Translations under genes and position numbers: made by a program
The notes under the pieces: generated by a model
Told to the model about the DNA's origin: nothing
Database searches by the model: none
The model's input: only the letters and a program-made list of their open reading frames with translations
In this document: positions 14,361-22,819 of the stretch, piece by piece
Layout: every line of letters starts with the position of its first letter
How positions within the stretch are numbered: position 1 is the stretch's first letter
DNA from: a virus
Length of the DNA: 64,000 bases
Virus record (IMG/VR): IMGVR_UViG_3300042731_006804
Coordinates: 39,119 to 103,118 of that record
Strand: one strand, 5' to 3'

Positions 14361-14973
14361 GACATTCCCTCAATTGTTTTAGCCCAATACACTTCAATAA
14401 TAATTCTTTCGGTATCGCCCTACCTTTATCTAGAAATCCAGTAACAATATCTATATCTTGTAAAGGAAAATATAAAGAAACCATACAATATCTAAGGTGT
14501 TCAAAATTATATTTACGTAACCCTAACATATATAATAATCTATGATATTCATTATAACAATCCATACACAAACCCAAACCATAATGATTATTTTTTTGTG
14601 TATTACACCACATACATCTATATAATTTATGGCGTTTACTCCAAAAATCTTTACCAAGCCAAGTACATAATTCATCCATTTGATCTTCAGTAATTACAAA
14701 ACTTCCTTTAGTAGAAGTCCTACGCCATTTTTGAAGAAGAGCTTTAGCGGCTCGCCTTAACTGCGATTCACTATATCCAGTTAATTCCATCAATTGCCTT
14801 AGAGTATAAGAACCCCTAGTAAATCCCCCATTATACCCAATTCTAGATAATTTACGATATAAAGAAGAAATACTCCTATTACCGCTTTTTCTACAAAGCC
14901 ATTTAATACTGTTTGCTCCAATACCTTGAAGCAAATTCAATTCTTCTTTTTTAGTCCAAGGTCTCTTTTTCAT
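14308..14973 (-). CDS. Zinc-finger, SANT/Myb-like DNA-binding protein
   Basis: The N-terminus RPWTKKEELNLLQGIGANSI resembles a SANT/Myb-type helix set. It is followed by a second helix-turn-helix region, SYTLRQLMELTGYSESQLRR. Residues about 118-142 hold CMWCNTQK and CMDCYNEY, a zinc finger. The remainder is helical with many Leu and Cys. I read it as a sequence-specific DNA-binding protein. The overlap with the clamp gene and nearness to terminase genes leave several roles open: late transcription, replication initiation or packaging-site recognition. Confidence 0.72.
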   Translation of the reverse strand: MKKRPWTKKEELNLLQGIGANSIKWLCRKSGNRSISSLYRKLSRIGYNGGFTRGSYTLRQLMELTGYSESQLRRAAKALLQKWRRTSTKGSFVITEDQMDELCTWLGKDFWSKRHKLYRCMWCNTQKNNHYGLGLCMDCYNEYHRLLYMLGLRKYNFEHLRYCMVSLYFPLQDIDIVTGFLDKGRAIPKELLLKCIGLKQLRECHGIKACFERHAIAFNEG

Positions 14974-15625
14974 TTTTCTTTTTATTTAATTCCCTATTCG
15001 CTTTTATAATAGCAAAAGCCGCTTGCCTTAGAGCTTCCTTAGAATGAGTTATTTTAGGAACAGAAACCCCCTGCCTACTGTCAACTTTTTCAGATTCTTT
15101 ATCAGTTAATACTCCTCTAGTTATATCAGCAATTTCTTTCCTAGCATCAAATCTAAATTTCTCTAATCGCATTAAAGCATTTAATAAACCTTCATAAGAA
15201 TTAACAGTAGCTATGCTCATGTCTTCGAGCATTAAAAACACTTTTTCTGATATAGCGTCAGCGTTTTTTAATTGCTTAGTAATGGCTTGAACATGGGCCT
15301 GCCCAAGCTTCTCTAATACTTTTGTTTCTAATGCAATCCTATAATTTTCACGTTCTTCTACCCAATTATCCACCTTACTCCATTTAGTCAATGTAGAAAA
15401 CGCTACTTTATCAAATGGATAAACTTTAGATAAATCATTCAAAGAGATACCAGTTTGAGAAGTTACATATTTTATTTTTGCAAGACTTCTCAAACTTTTA
15501 TTGTTTAATTCTTCTATTGGAGATCCAAATTCAATAGAAGAAACTTTAGAACCAGGTAAAACCTTTATATTTACACCTGGATCATCAAAAGAAATCCTTG
15601 AATCTTTAATTGGCACCCTTTTCAA
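14951..15625 (-). CDS. Probable terminase small subunit
   Basis: It starts with TTG at 15625; this choice makes the N-terminus MKRVPIKDSR, matching the tag of other genes here, and no ATG is available before the conserved part. Residues 55-95 contain a helix-turn-helix-like region (YVTSQTGISLNDLSKVYPFD) followed by STLTKWSKVDNWVEERENYR, the pattern common in small terminase subunits. A long helical segment and basic C-terminus (NRELNKKKNEKE) follow. Such proteins bind the packaging start site and stimulate the large subunit. The assignment is by pattern; a replication regulator remains possible. Confidence 0.65.
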   Translation of the reverse strand: MKRVPIKDSRISFDDPGVNIKVLPGSKVSSIEFGSPIEELNNKSLRSLAKIKYVTSQTGISLNDLSKVYPFDKVAFSTLTKWSKVDNWVEERENYRIALETKVLEKLGQAHVQAITKQLKNADAISEKVFLMLEDMSIATVNSYEGLLNALMRLEKFRFDARKEIADITRGVLTDKESEKVDSRQGVSVPKITHSKEALRQAAFAIIKANRELNKKKNEKETLD

Positions 15626-15884
15626 AACTACCCAACCTGTCTTTAATAACTACTAAAGTTTGACTCCATGCATCCTTCACAATCATTTCTAAATCATCCA
15701 ATTTAGACAAAGGAACTTTCTGCTTATCTATAGTAAAATTAGGAACTAGTTCTCCGTCATCAATCTTAAAATCCCCTTCTACAATATTTTCAGATAAACC
15801 CAACCGTTTAGAAATTCGTAATTTAGCTAATTGTAATCCTTCCATTACAATTCGCTCTCTATTATAAAGAAATATAGTAATCAT
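15606..15884 (-). CDS. Unrecognised 92-residue protein
   Basis: The start ATG at 15884 has GAGGAT upstream and overlaps the preceding stop. A later ATG (MEGLQLAKLRIS) would also work. The sequence has GLSENIVEGDFKIDDGE and DDLEMIVKDAWSQTLVV, looking like a small alpha/beta domain. It overlaps the small-terminase-like gene by 20 bases. No family is recognised. Confidence 0.65.
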   Translation of the reverse strand: MITIFLYNRERIVMEGLQLAKLRISKRLGLSENIVEGDFKIDDGELVPNFTIDKQKVPLSKLDDLEMIVKDAWSQTLVVIKDRLGSFEKGAN

Positions 15885-16207
15885 AAATTCAAATCCTCAA
15901 TAGCTTGTTTAAATCTACAATTAGGTAATACTGCGTACATTCCATCCACTATAGATTTAAATGTATTAGATGCAAGATCTTCTAATACACCGATTATACG
16001 CATATTTTCAATCTCTATCGGAACCACAAATCGTGAATGATGTATAATATCATCCTCCGCAATACATACCTCAATAGAAAAAGCATCCCAATCCCCGCAA
16101 TATTTAAAAAAGATAGCATTTAGACAACATATTTTATCATTATTACTATAATTAAAAACCGTTAATAATTTACTAAATAATAATTCTTGAAATTTAATTA
16201 AATTCAT
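15881..16207 (-). CDS. Unrecognised 108-residue protein
   Basis: The start has AGGAGTTGAATAGCT upstream. The protein is mixed alpha/beta with two cysteines near CCLNAIFFKYCGDWDAF and an acidic EVCIAEDDIIHH segment. Its stop overlaps the next ATG by 4 bases. There is no signal or membrane segment. Function unknown. Confidence 0.7.
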   Translation of the reverse strand: MNLIKFQELLFSKLLTVFNYSNNDKICCLNAIFFKYCGDWDAFSIEVCIAEDDIIHHSRFVVPIEIENMRIIGVLEDLASNTFKSIVDGMYAVLPNCRFKQAIEDLNL

Positions 16208-16209
16208 AG

Positions 16210-16830
16210 CTATTCAACTCCTATATGACATTGATTCGCTAATTTTTTCACTTGTTTGATACGATGCTTTGCTAATCTGCGACCTTTAGGTGTTCCCCGG
16301 CAGCTACCTCCTTTAGAAGTATATGCTCGGATAGCTCCCTCTAATCCACCACATTTTTTAGATAAATAATTTATCCAATAAGAAAAACAAACTATTTGAT
16401 CATATCGTTCATTTAAATTAAGTTGTAATTGCCTACGACAAACCATTCTAATGGTACTATGAAACTGCATTATACCATGAGCCTTTGCTTTACCATTAGA
16501 AATATCCCCTCTAGCAAATTCATTAAAAGAAGATTCTTTATAGGCAAAAAATACAGCTAAAAAAGGCATAAAAGGTCTTTTATCATATATTGTAGATCCA
16601 TTTATAAGATCTTGTACTAATTGCTTACGAATAATTGAATTCTTTCTAAACTTACTATTAGGGGTATCCTCTGTTTTATGTAAAATCCAATCATTTAAAA
16701 CAATAAAAACACAAGCATTATTTAATTCTTCAGATCTAACAATTCTAATAAAACAAAGCAGCAAAATCAATGCTATAAAAAAACCACCTATTATAATTAA
16801 GAAATCTCTATAGTTATTATGTAGTCTCAT
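16210..16830 (-). CDS. Membrane-anchored lytic transglycosylase (SLT domain)
   Basis: I choose ATG at 16830 because GGAGGAATCA precedes it; a TTG at 16842 gives a four-residue longer form. Residues about 10-33 are a single membrane segment (FLIIIGGFFIALILLLCFI), so the enzyme is held in the inner membrane facing the periplasm. The SLT domain has the catalytic Glu in KESSFNEFARGD (about residue 98), then AHGIMQF and AIRAYTSKGG. These enzymes cleave the glycan strands of peptidoglycan with 1,6-anhydro formation. It could serve lysis as a signal-anchor endolysin. No holin is obvious beside it. It overlaps the RuvC gene by 14 bases. Confidence 0.85.
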   Translation of the reverse strand: MRLHNNYRDFLIIIGGFFIALILLLCFIRIVRSEELNNACVFIVLNDWILHKTEDTPNSKFRKNSIIRKQLVQDLINGSTIYDKRPFMPFLAVFFAYKESSFNEFARGDISNGKAKAHGIMQFHSTIRMVCRRQLQLNLNERYDQIVCFSYWINYLSKKCGGLEGAIRAYTSKGGSCRGTPKGRRLAKHRIKQVKKLANQCHIGVE

Positions 16831-17464
16831 TGATTCCTCCAATAAATACTCTATTTTTTTGTATTTCCTCTATTAATAAAACTGCATGTGCAGTAGCATC
16901 TGATACATGCTCACGTTTTGTTTTAGAATACTTATGAATTTCTTCATAAAAATTTGATACCTCACTCTCAACCGCTAATTGAATACCTTCTTTACTTTTA
17001 TCTTTTTTACCAAATCGTTTTTTAATGTCATTTGGAAAAAAAGGAGCAACATATAATTGGCGAGAAAGTGCCCAAAACAAAACACCACCATAAACTACAG
17101 CAGATTTCCAAGCATTATTCCCAATAATAATTTCACTTTTTTGATTTTTATAACGCATAACAGTATAAGATTCTATAGCAACCGCTGAAATAATCTGGCC
17201 TAATCTAGCATTATGAGAAAGGTATAAATGTTCTAATTCTTCATACACCTCTCTATACCTTCTAAAATCATCTATATTAGTTCTTAATTGATTAATAGAT
17301 TTTTTATCTTGCTTTTTAGTTTCAATATATTGACTACCTAAACAACAATATTGACCAGCATTATCTAAACCCACTATAGATAATCCAGTAGTTCTAATTC
17401 CTGGATCTACACCAAGCACTACTAAAGAATAATTCCTACCATATTTAATAGGTGTCCTAATCAT
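16817..17464 (-). CDS. ruvC: RuvC-like Holliday junction resolvase
   Basis: The 215-residue protein has the RuvC/RNase H fold signature: GVDPGIRTTG near residue 18 (first Asp), IESY near 95 (Glu) and HVSDATAHAV near 188 (third acidic residue). It would cut four-way junctions and branched replication intermediates, which is needed before packaging, as T4 gp49 does with an unrelated fold. The N-terminus is MIRTPIKYG, another tag copy preceding the catalytic strand. It overlaps both neighbours slightly and sits between SbcC and the transglycosylase. Confidence 0.88.
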   Translation of the reverse strand: MIRTPIKYGRNYSLVVLGVDPGIRTTGLSIVGLDNAGQYCCLGSQYIETKKQDKKSINQLRTNIDDFRRYREVYEELEHLYLSHNARLGQIISAVAIESYTVMRYKNQKSEIIIGNNAWKSAVVYGGVLFWALSRQLYVAPFFPNDIKKRFGKKDKSKEGIQLAVESEVSNFYEEIHKYSKTKREHVSDATAHAVLLIEEIQKNRVFIGGINETT

Positions 17465-17765
17465 TTTTATACAACTTTACATAGTCTTTTGTACGAATTC
17501 TTTTACATCTAAAAAACTTTATATTATCAGTTATAATCATAACCGGCCTATCTTTCCATTCTATGGGAAATTTTGATATTAATTCTTGTACACTATTGTG
17601 TGTCATACTAGAAGAAACACTAACAACAATAACATTGTCTAATTCTTGTTTAACTATTTGATGCTTTATATTTGTATCAAATGGTATTTCTAATTGCCCT
17701 TCGCTTGAAATAGGCTCTACTTGATATAAGACTGTTTGTTTCTTCTGTATATCTTTTGTCTTCAT
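17457..17765 (-). CDS. Unrecognised 102-residue protein overlapping sbcC
   Basis: The frame is open to 17798, but GGAGGA eight bases before ATG 17765 marks a better start (MKTKDIQKKQ). The first 89 bases overlap the 3' end of sbcC in another frame. The sequence is beta-rich (QELDNVIVVSVSSSMTHNS, RPVMIITDNIKFF) with a basic end. No family is recognised. Translational coupling to sbcC is likely. Confidence 0.65.
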   Translation of the reverse strand: MKTKDIQKKQTVLYQVEPISSEGQLEIPFDTNIKHQIVKQELDNVIVVSVSSSMTHNSVQELISKFPIEWKDRPVMIITDNIKFFRCKRIRTKDYVKLYKND

Positions 17766-19683
17766 TGAAAGTATCCTCCACAAGATTACTTTGTCCATTT
17801 TCTTTTATAACAGTAATTCTATTCTCAAACAAGGATTGAAAATCTGGATCATGATCTATTACGAATACAGAATCCTTATCCTTAGCCAATAACTGAAGCA
17901 TATCCATTACTGCATGCTTGCCATCGCTGTCTAAGTGTCTAAATATTTCATCTAAAATAAGTAAGTTATACTGCTTAGTAGAACGTCTAGAGATTATAGA
18001 CGAAAGTCCTAAGTCAATGGCTATTGAAATACGTTGTTTTTCTCCGCCACTCCAACTTCTATAATTTCTAGAAATTATGGAACCATCAGGTGCCCATCTA
18101 CAAATATTAACCTCGGGACTATTTATTATTTTTTTACCTCTACCTTTTTTATAAGAACCCAATTCTACCCAAATAGTGCCGTCTGTAAGAAGTTTTACCC
18201 AATAATTAATTGATGCATTAAGCTCACTCAATTTTGTATCAAGTATATAAGATTTTAGTCCTTTCGGTCCTAGTGCTTTAATCCAAAAAACATAGCACTC
18301 TTTTAAAGTCGTAATACTATCCAATTGTTGGTTTATCTGTAATAAATCATTATTGCATCTAGTTAATTTAAGGTTATCTTCTTGCTGTATAGATATCCAC
18401 GGATTTATCTTATCGGATTCTTCTTTAATACGATTTTGAATAAAAATAATATCATCCTGAATAGAATTTTTTAGCTTATTATTTTTGTCTATATCCGATA
18501 TAGCATTTAATTGTTCTTGTATTTCTGCCTTTAACTTAACAGAATTATCTAAAAACAAAGCTTTTTCTCTCTCTATTTTACTTAACTCTGTTCGAATAGA
18601 TCCATCGATTGTATCCAACCTATTTTTTATATTATGAAATTCTAACGTTTTTACAGAAAATAAATCCTCTAATTTACTATATTCCTTTTGTAAATGCTCT
18701 ATAGTAACTAACTGTCCACAACTATCACAATGATAATTACCATTATTCATAGTATAGTTCAAATACTGTTGTTTATTAATAATATCAGACAATTCTTTAT
18801 CTACAACAGCTAACTGTTTATTAATATCTAACTGCTGCGCTAAATAAGATTTATATATAGATTCATCTGGTTTACTTAAATTGGATACTTGAGTCTGTAA
18901 TTCTTGTATCCTGATTTCGCATCCAACCTTATCTAATAGTTGAATTGCATCATTTTTAATTTGTAATTCATTTTCCTTAATACGCAAAGATTCAATAGAC
19001 CTACTCTTACTATTTTCCCAATCTTGTATATTAACAATATAATTTTTACCTTTTAAACTTGTTATAATTTGATCAATGGTTTGTTTATTTCCTAATATAC
19101 GTTGCTCTGATAACAATAATTCATTTTGTTTGCACTTAACTTTCTCTAAAAGATTATCTATGAATTCAAGTTGAGATAATTTAGTTAATATTTCCATGCG
19201 CTTAGCATCAGTACTATCCGCATAATGCACTAAATTTGTTTGAGCAAATAAAATAGTAGAATGAAAAATTTCTCCATCAATACCTAATAAATCATAAATG
19301 ACTTTCTGTGTTTCTTTTATATCTAATTTAGTTAATTGATTATCGTCATTTATTAATAATTGTAAAACAGTGTTTCCTTTTCTAGACCTCTCCCTTCGAA
19401 TCAAAATCATATCACCAGTATCTGACTCTACCTGCACCTCTACATAACAATTTGTACAATTATCATTGATAATACTGTCTATATGATCTCCTCGAGGTAT
19501 TTTTCCATTAATACACCAGTCTAAACTATCAGGAATACAAGATTTACCTGCTCCATTAGAATCCATTTTAGGTTCATCTTTATTTATTCCTTGAATTAAT
19601 ACTAATCCTCTATCAATTAATGAAATAAAATGTTCACCTACATAAGAACCATAATTACACAATTTGATATTGAGTATCTTCAT
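17677..19683 (-). CDS. sbcC: SbcC/Rad50/gp46-like SMC-type ATPase
   Basis: This is the ATPase subunit of a recombination exonuclease complex with the SbcD-like product. Walker A is in DSNGAGKS near residue 42, two coiled-coil arms surround a zinc hook CDSC near 317, the ABC signature is WSGGEKQR near 546, and Walker B is LLILDEIF near 574. At 668 residues it is short-armed compared with bacterial SbcC (about 1000) and closer to T4 gp46. It overlaps the SbcD stop by 4 bases. It probably processes DNA ends for recombination-dependent replication and host DNA breakdown. Confidence 0.92.
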   Translation of the reverse strand: MKILNIKLCNYGSYVGEHFISLIDRGLVLIQGINKDEPKMDSNGAGKSCIPDSLDWCINGKIPRGDHIDSIINDNCTNCYVEVQVESDTGDMILIRRERSRKGNTVLQLLINDDNQLTKLDIKETQKVIYDLLGIDGEIFHSTILFAQTNLVHYADSTDAKRMEILTKLSQLEFIDNLLEKVKCKQNELLLSEQRILGNKQTIDQIITSLKGKNYIVNIQDWENSKSRSIESLRIKENELQIKNDAIQLLDKVGCEIRIQELQTQVSNLSKPDESIYKSYLAQQLDINKQLAVVDKELSDIINKQQYLNYTMNNGNYHCDSCGQLVTIEHLQKEYSKLEDLFSVKTLEFHNIKNRLDTIDGSIRTELSKIEREKALFLDNSVKLKAEIQEQLNAISDIDKNNKLKNSIQDDIIFIQNRIKEESDKINPWISIQQEDNLKLTRCNNDLLQINQQLDSITTLKECYVFWIKALGPKGLKSYILDTKLSELNASINYWVKLLTDGTIWVELGSYKKGRGKKIINSPEVNICRWAPDGSIISRNYRSWSGGEKQRISIAIDLGLSSIISRRSTKQYNLLILDEIFRHLDSDGKHAVMDMLQLLAKDKDSVFVIDHDPDFQSLFENRITVIKENGQSNLVEDTFNEDKRYTEETNSLISSRAYFKRRAIRNTI

Positions 19684-20651
19684 AGTTCATTCACTAATTG
19701 ATTAAATACTTGTAATAATAATTCTTTATCAATTTCACCTGCAAAATTATCAATATAAGATTTTACGTAGTCCATTGAATCGTTACTACATACATTCAAT
19801 CTATTATTTAACGAACTGTCATTTGAGGATTCTACAATACATCTGACTCCTTCAGGAACAACAATGCTTTTCCTAAATTTTTCTAAATCCACTCCTTGAG
19901 GAGCTTTCAATTTAACGATATCTCCTTTTTCAACACCATTAATACAAGTACCTTGTGGTACTACATCAAATATGTAATGTTTAGTTCCCCAATTCATGGT
20001 CTCGTAAATAGGAACAAAATGTTCTTGAATATTTTTAGTAAAAACCATATAACCTTTTTCTTGATTTGCTTCACTTACATCAATTTGATAAGGAGACCCT
20101 ACATAAAATATATTACGTATATTCTGCCTTTTATGGTAATGCCCAGAAATGATAATAAAATATCTAGATAATTCATTAGTAGACATACCATCATTGTCTA
20201 ATACATTGTTAGAAATCTCAAAACCCTGAACACCTTGATGCATAAAAACAATTCCAGAAGGAATTTTGCTTAAATAATCCAATAATATTTGTTTATTTTT
20301 TCTATAAGGTAACCAAATAAAATTTTTATAAATACAAGGCTGTTCAATCACTTCTACATTATTTAATTCCGAAAAAGGTTTTAACGCATTATCTCCTTTT
20401 TCATTTATTTGATCATGATTGCCCACTAATAAAATAACTTCAATTCCGCAATCATTTAGATCATGAAAATAATCAAGCACCTTATTCTGTATCTCTACAT
20501 CTACTTTATACCTTAAATGATAAAAATCGCCTAAACAAACAAGTAATTTATCCGCTTGCTGAAGTACTGCGTTTTTTAAACCAGGAAGTACTTCATTGAA
20601 TACTATTTCCGAAGTACGTTCATGTAGATGTAAATCAGAAAAAATAATCAT
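19680..20651 (-). CDS. sbcD: SbcD/Mre11/gp47-like nuclease
   Basis: A metallophosphoesterase nuclease. The frame opens at 20672, but GGAGGA and a TAATG overlap with the preceding stop point to ATG 20651 (323 residues). Metal-binding motifs appear in order: IFSDLHLH near residue 3, LGDFYH near 40, VGNHDQ near 76, MHQG near 140 and SGHYHKR near 172. It should pair with the downstream SbcC-like ATPase to trim double-strand ends. The C-terminal 120 residues are probably the partner-binding cap. Confidence 0.92.
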   Translation of the reverse strand: MIIFSDLHLHERTSEIVFNEVLPGLKNAVLQQADKLLVCLGDFYHLRYKVDVEIQNKVLDYFHDLNDCGIEVILLVGNHDQINEKGDNALKPFSELNNVEVIEQPCIYKNFIWLPYRKNKQILLDYLSKIPSGIVFMHQGVQGFEISNNVLDNDGMSTNELSRYFIIISGHYHKRQNIRNIFYVGSPYQIDVSEANQEKGYMVFTKNIQEHFVPIYETMNWGTKHYIFDVVPQGTCINGVEKGDIVKLKAPQGVDLEKFRKSIVVPEGVRCIVESSNDSSLNNRLNVCSNDSMDYVKSYIDNFAGEIDKELLLQVFNQLVNEL

Positions 20652-21268
20652 TACGAACGTTCCTCCATACAATTAACAGAATTCCAAGTAATAGAACATA
20701 GAATGTTATCCTCAATAATTATTTCTTTGGGCTTTTCACAAATAATAACTGGAGTATGCGGGCATACCCATACTGAAAAACAGGATTGTATGAGTTTATC
20801 GTACAACGATATTATTTCTTTAGATCTATTTCCGCAAGGAACATCTAGTACTTCAATTAAATACATATACAAAGCTACAAATTTATAATCTAAAAAAGAA
20901 TCAAAAAGAGTCTCCTCTGTATACTTACAAATACTAGGGGGATAATTCAAATTAAGAAAATGAGTATCAAGATATCTTTTAACATCCTCACTTAAATAAG
21001 CATTAAACACGTAATTAAATAAAAAATCTTTAAGGACATAACTAACCGACGCAAAAGAAAAATAAAACATACGTTGTAAATATCCTTCGCGCAAAGTATT
21101 TACCCAATTAAAACCTTTAATAGTCACTCCATTTAATTGAGATATTTTACTAATAGATTTTTCTGCCTGTAATTTATCTGTACAATTTACATCCGTTGCA
21201 TATTCTAAATATTTAGTTTTATATTTATCTATCATCATCCTTTGATCACTATTTAATATATTTATCAT
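20651..21268 (-). CDS. Unrecognised 205-residue protein with DUF6745-like C-terminus
   Basis: The protein is aromatic- and Tyr-rich, helical through the middle (EGYLQRMFYFSFASVSYVL). The end, VWVCPHTPVIICEKPKEI then a short strand pair, is reminiscent of the DUF6745 pattern (VVICERP followed by D-x-x-x-x-L-H), but the final histidine region is replaced by a short tail, so it may be a truncated relative. It is coupled to FmdB-like and SbcD-like genes by overlaps. Function unknown. Confidence 0.6.
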   Translation of the reverse strand: MINILNSDQRMMIDKYKTKYLEYATDVNCTDKLQAEKSISKISQLNGVTIKGFNWVNTLREGYLQRMFYFSFASVSYVLKDFLFNYVFNAYLSEDVKRYLDTHFLNLNYPPSICKYTEETLFDSFLDYKFVALYMYLIEVLDVPCGNRSKEIISLYDKLIQSCFSVWVCPHTPVIICEKPKEIIIEDNILCSITWNSVNCMEERS

Positions 21269-21480
21269 TTTTCAAATTTTCCTTTTATAATAGCCCCATC
21301 ATCTGCAACTAAACAAGTTTGATGCTTAGGCTTTCCTAAAAAGGGGGAACTATACATACGAATTAATTGCCCACCACATTCACAAATAGAACCATCAAAA
21401 TTATAAGCTTCTTCAAAAGTATCTAGTAATTGCTCAGTGATATTATCACATTTGTTACATTTAAATTCGTAAATAGGCAT
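21265..21480 (-). CDS. FmdB-type zinc-ribbon protein
   Basis: The 71-residue product starts MPIYEFKCNKC, the classic FmdB/CxxC_CXXC_SSSS start, followed by ICECGGQLIRMYSSP. Four cysteines form a single zinc ribbon. Proteins of this group are small regulators or RNA/DNA-associated factors in bacteria and phages; a specific role is not known. It overlaps the following gene by 4 bases. Confidence 0.85.
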   Translation of the reverse strand: MPIYEFKCNKCDNITEQLLDTFEEAYNFDGSICECGGQLIRMYSSPFLGKPKHQTCLVADDGAIIKGKFEK

Positions 21481-21485
21481 ATTTT

Positions 21486-21722
21486 TTACTCTTTTCTAAA
21501 TTTACACGGAAATATTATCCAACTATCCTTATCCACTACATGCTTTTTACCAGGGAAACAATGCGCCATTGTACATCTATCACACCAACATCCTAAATTA
21601 TCTAAGTCACAACAACAATCCATTTCACAAGGTTCTACTACATTACTTAACCCATCTAAATTATTTTCTTTTAAAAACAATAAAACCAATTCATATAAAT
21701 TTTTATGATATAGATCATCCAT
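21486..21722 (-). CDS. Cysteine-rich 78-residue protein
   Basis: The N-terminal 30 residues are helical, then a dense cluster of cysteines follows: PCEMDCCCDLDNLGCWCDRC and AHCFPG, then a final Cys. The nine or so cysteines, three of them adjacent, suggest binding of two or more zinc ions or a metal cluster. AAGGAGTATTTTT is the ribosome site. It sits beside the FmdB-like zinc protein and RecA. Function unknown. Confidence 0.75.
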   Translation of the reverse strand: MDDLYHKNLYELVLLFLKENNLDGLSNVVEPCEMDCCCDLDNLGCWCDRCTMAHCFPGKKHVVDKDSWIIFPCKFRKE

Positions 21723-21733
21723 AAAAATACTCC

Positions 21734-22819
21734 TTATTTATTGTTAGACATTACTGTATAATAAACCGATAGCAACTTATTAAACAATAAAGGATTTTCT
21801 CTACATTTATCTGCCAAACCATTCCAACCTTGAAATTTTATCACTTCACCATCGATATTAATCGCGCCCCAACTACCATCCACTACAATAATTTTTGCAT
21901 TTTTTAATGTTTCATAAATAGACCAAGTATTATCTATACCAATTCCAGAAATAAGTGCAAAATCAGTTTTTTTATAAGGATTTCCTAATCTATTTTTATC
22001 CAAAAATGCACCAACTTGTCTACCAATGTGTTCCCCTTTATAATTAATATATCCAAGATTAAATAAATTAATTCTAATAGTGGCTAAATGCCTAACTGCT
22101 GAACCTCCATACGTTTCTTTTTTTGTCACGTTCCCAAAGCCACCTTTGTTCTTACCAAACGCCTCATATTGGTGATTTGCAATTACAATAGCTACATTAG
22201 TTCTTCCTAATTTAGAAGGTAGTAAACGACAAGCTTCCTTTAATACCTTCGCCGCTCCCGCAGGTTTACCTTCAGCTTCTAATCGCTTTTTTACTTCATC
22301 CCTAGTTGCAGTCCCGCCTAACGCATCCCATCCAATTACTACAGGAACATCTGGAGCATTAATTGCCCACCATTCTACAGTATTATACATTTGAATCATT
22401 ACATTTTCTATATGTAATTCATCTCTTTTAAATTCTACACATTGCAGTTTATTAATATCCACCCCTATCTTACTCGTGTATCTAAAATCCCTTGCGGATT
22501 CCGAATCAAATAAAATAGGTACTCCACCTATAGATTGAACAGAAGCAAATAGATGATCTATAATGGTAGATTTTCCGATATGTTGTGGCCCGTAAATTTC
22601 CGTCACTCTACCTGTTGGAATACCTACACCATTTAATAAAGAATCTAAAGCAATACTTTGTGTAGATATGTATTGCTTAACATTAGCTAAGCAATCATCA
22701 TTAGAAAAATCTAATACCTCAACAATCCCATTACCTTTTTTCTTTATATAAGTCTGGTATTCAGCAATTGGATCTTTTTTAATAGGTTTAGGTTTCTTTC
22801 CAATCGAAATCCGCTTCAT
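21734..22819 (-). CDS. recA: RecA/UvsX-like recombinase
   Basis: The 361-residue protein has the RecA ATPase core: a Walker A variant GPQHIGKST near residue 76, the downstream region with PILFDSES, Walker B-like VVIGWDALGG, and loop 2-like residues near YGGSAVRHLATIRI. It forms the strand-exchange filament for recombination and recombination-primed replication. The N-terminus MKRISIGKKPKPIKK carries the tag in a weakened form. It starts TAATG-coupled to the single-strand-binding gene, next to UvsY-like and polymerase genes, a compact T4-like recombination set. Confidence 0.9.
   Translation of the reverse strand: MKRISIGKKPKPIKKDPIAEYQTYIKKKGNGIVEVLDFSNDDCLANVKQYISTQSIALDSLLNGVGIPTGRVTEIYGPQHIGKSTIIDHLFASVQSIGGVPILFDSESARDFRYTSKIGVDINKLQCVEFKRDELHIENVMIQMYNTVEWWAINAPDVPVVIGWDALGGTATRDEVKKRLEAEGKPAGAAKVLKEACRLLPSKLGRTNVAIVIANHQYEAFGKNKGGFGNVTKKETYGGSAVRHLATIRINLFNLGYINYKGEHIGRQVGAFLDKNRLGNPYKKTDFALISGIGIDNTWSIYETLKNAKIIVVDGSWGAINIDGEVIKFQGWNGLADKCRENPLLFNKLLSVYYTVMSNNK

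Noticed and set aside
16210-16830. Holin/endolysin cassette around the transglycosylase
   Set aside because: No neighbouring gene has the size and multiple membrane segments of a holin; only the enzyme's own anchor is seen.
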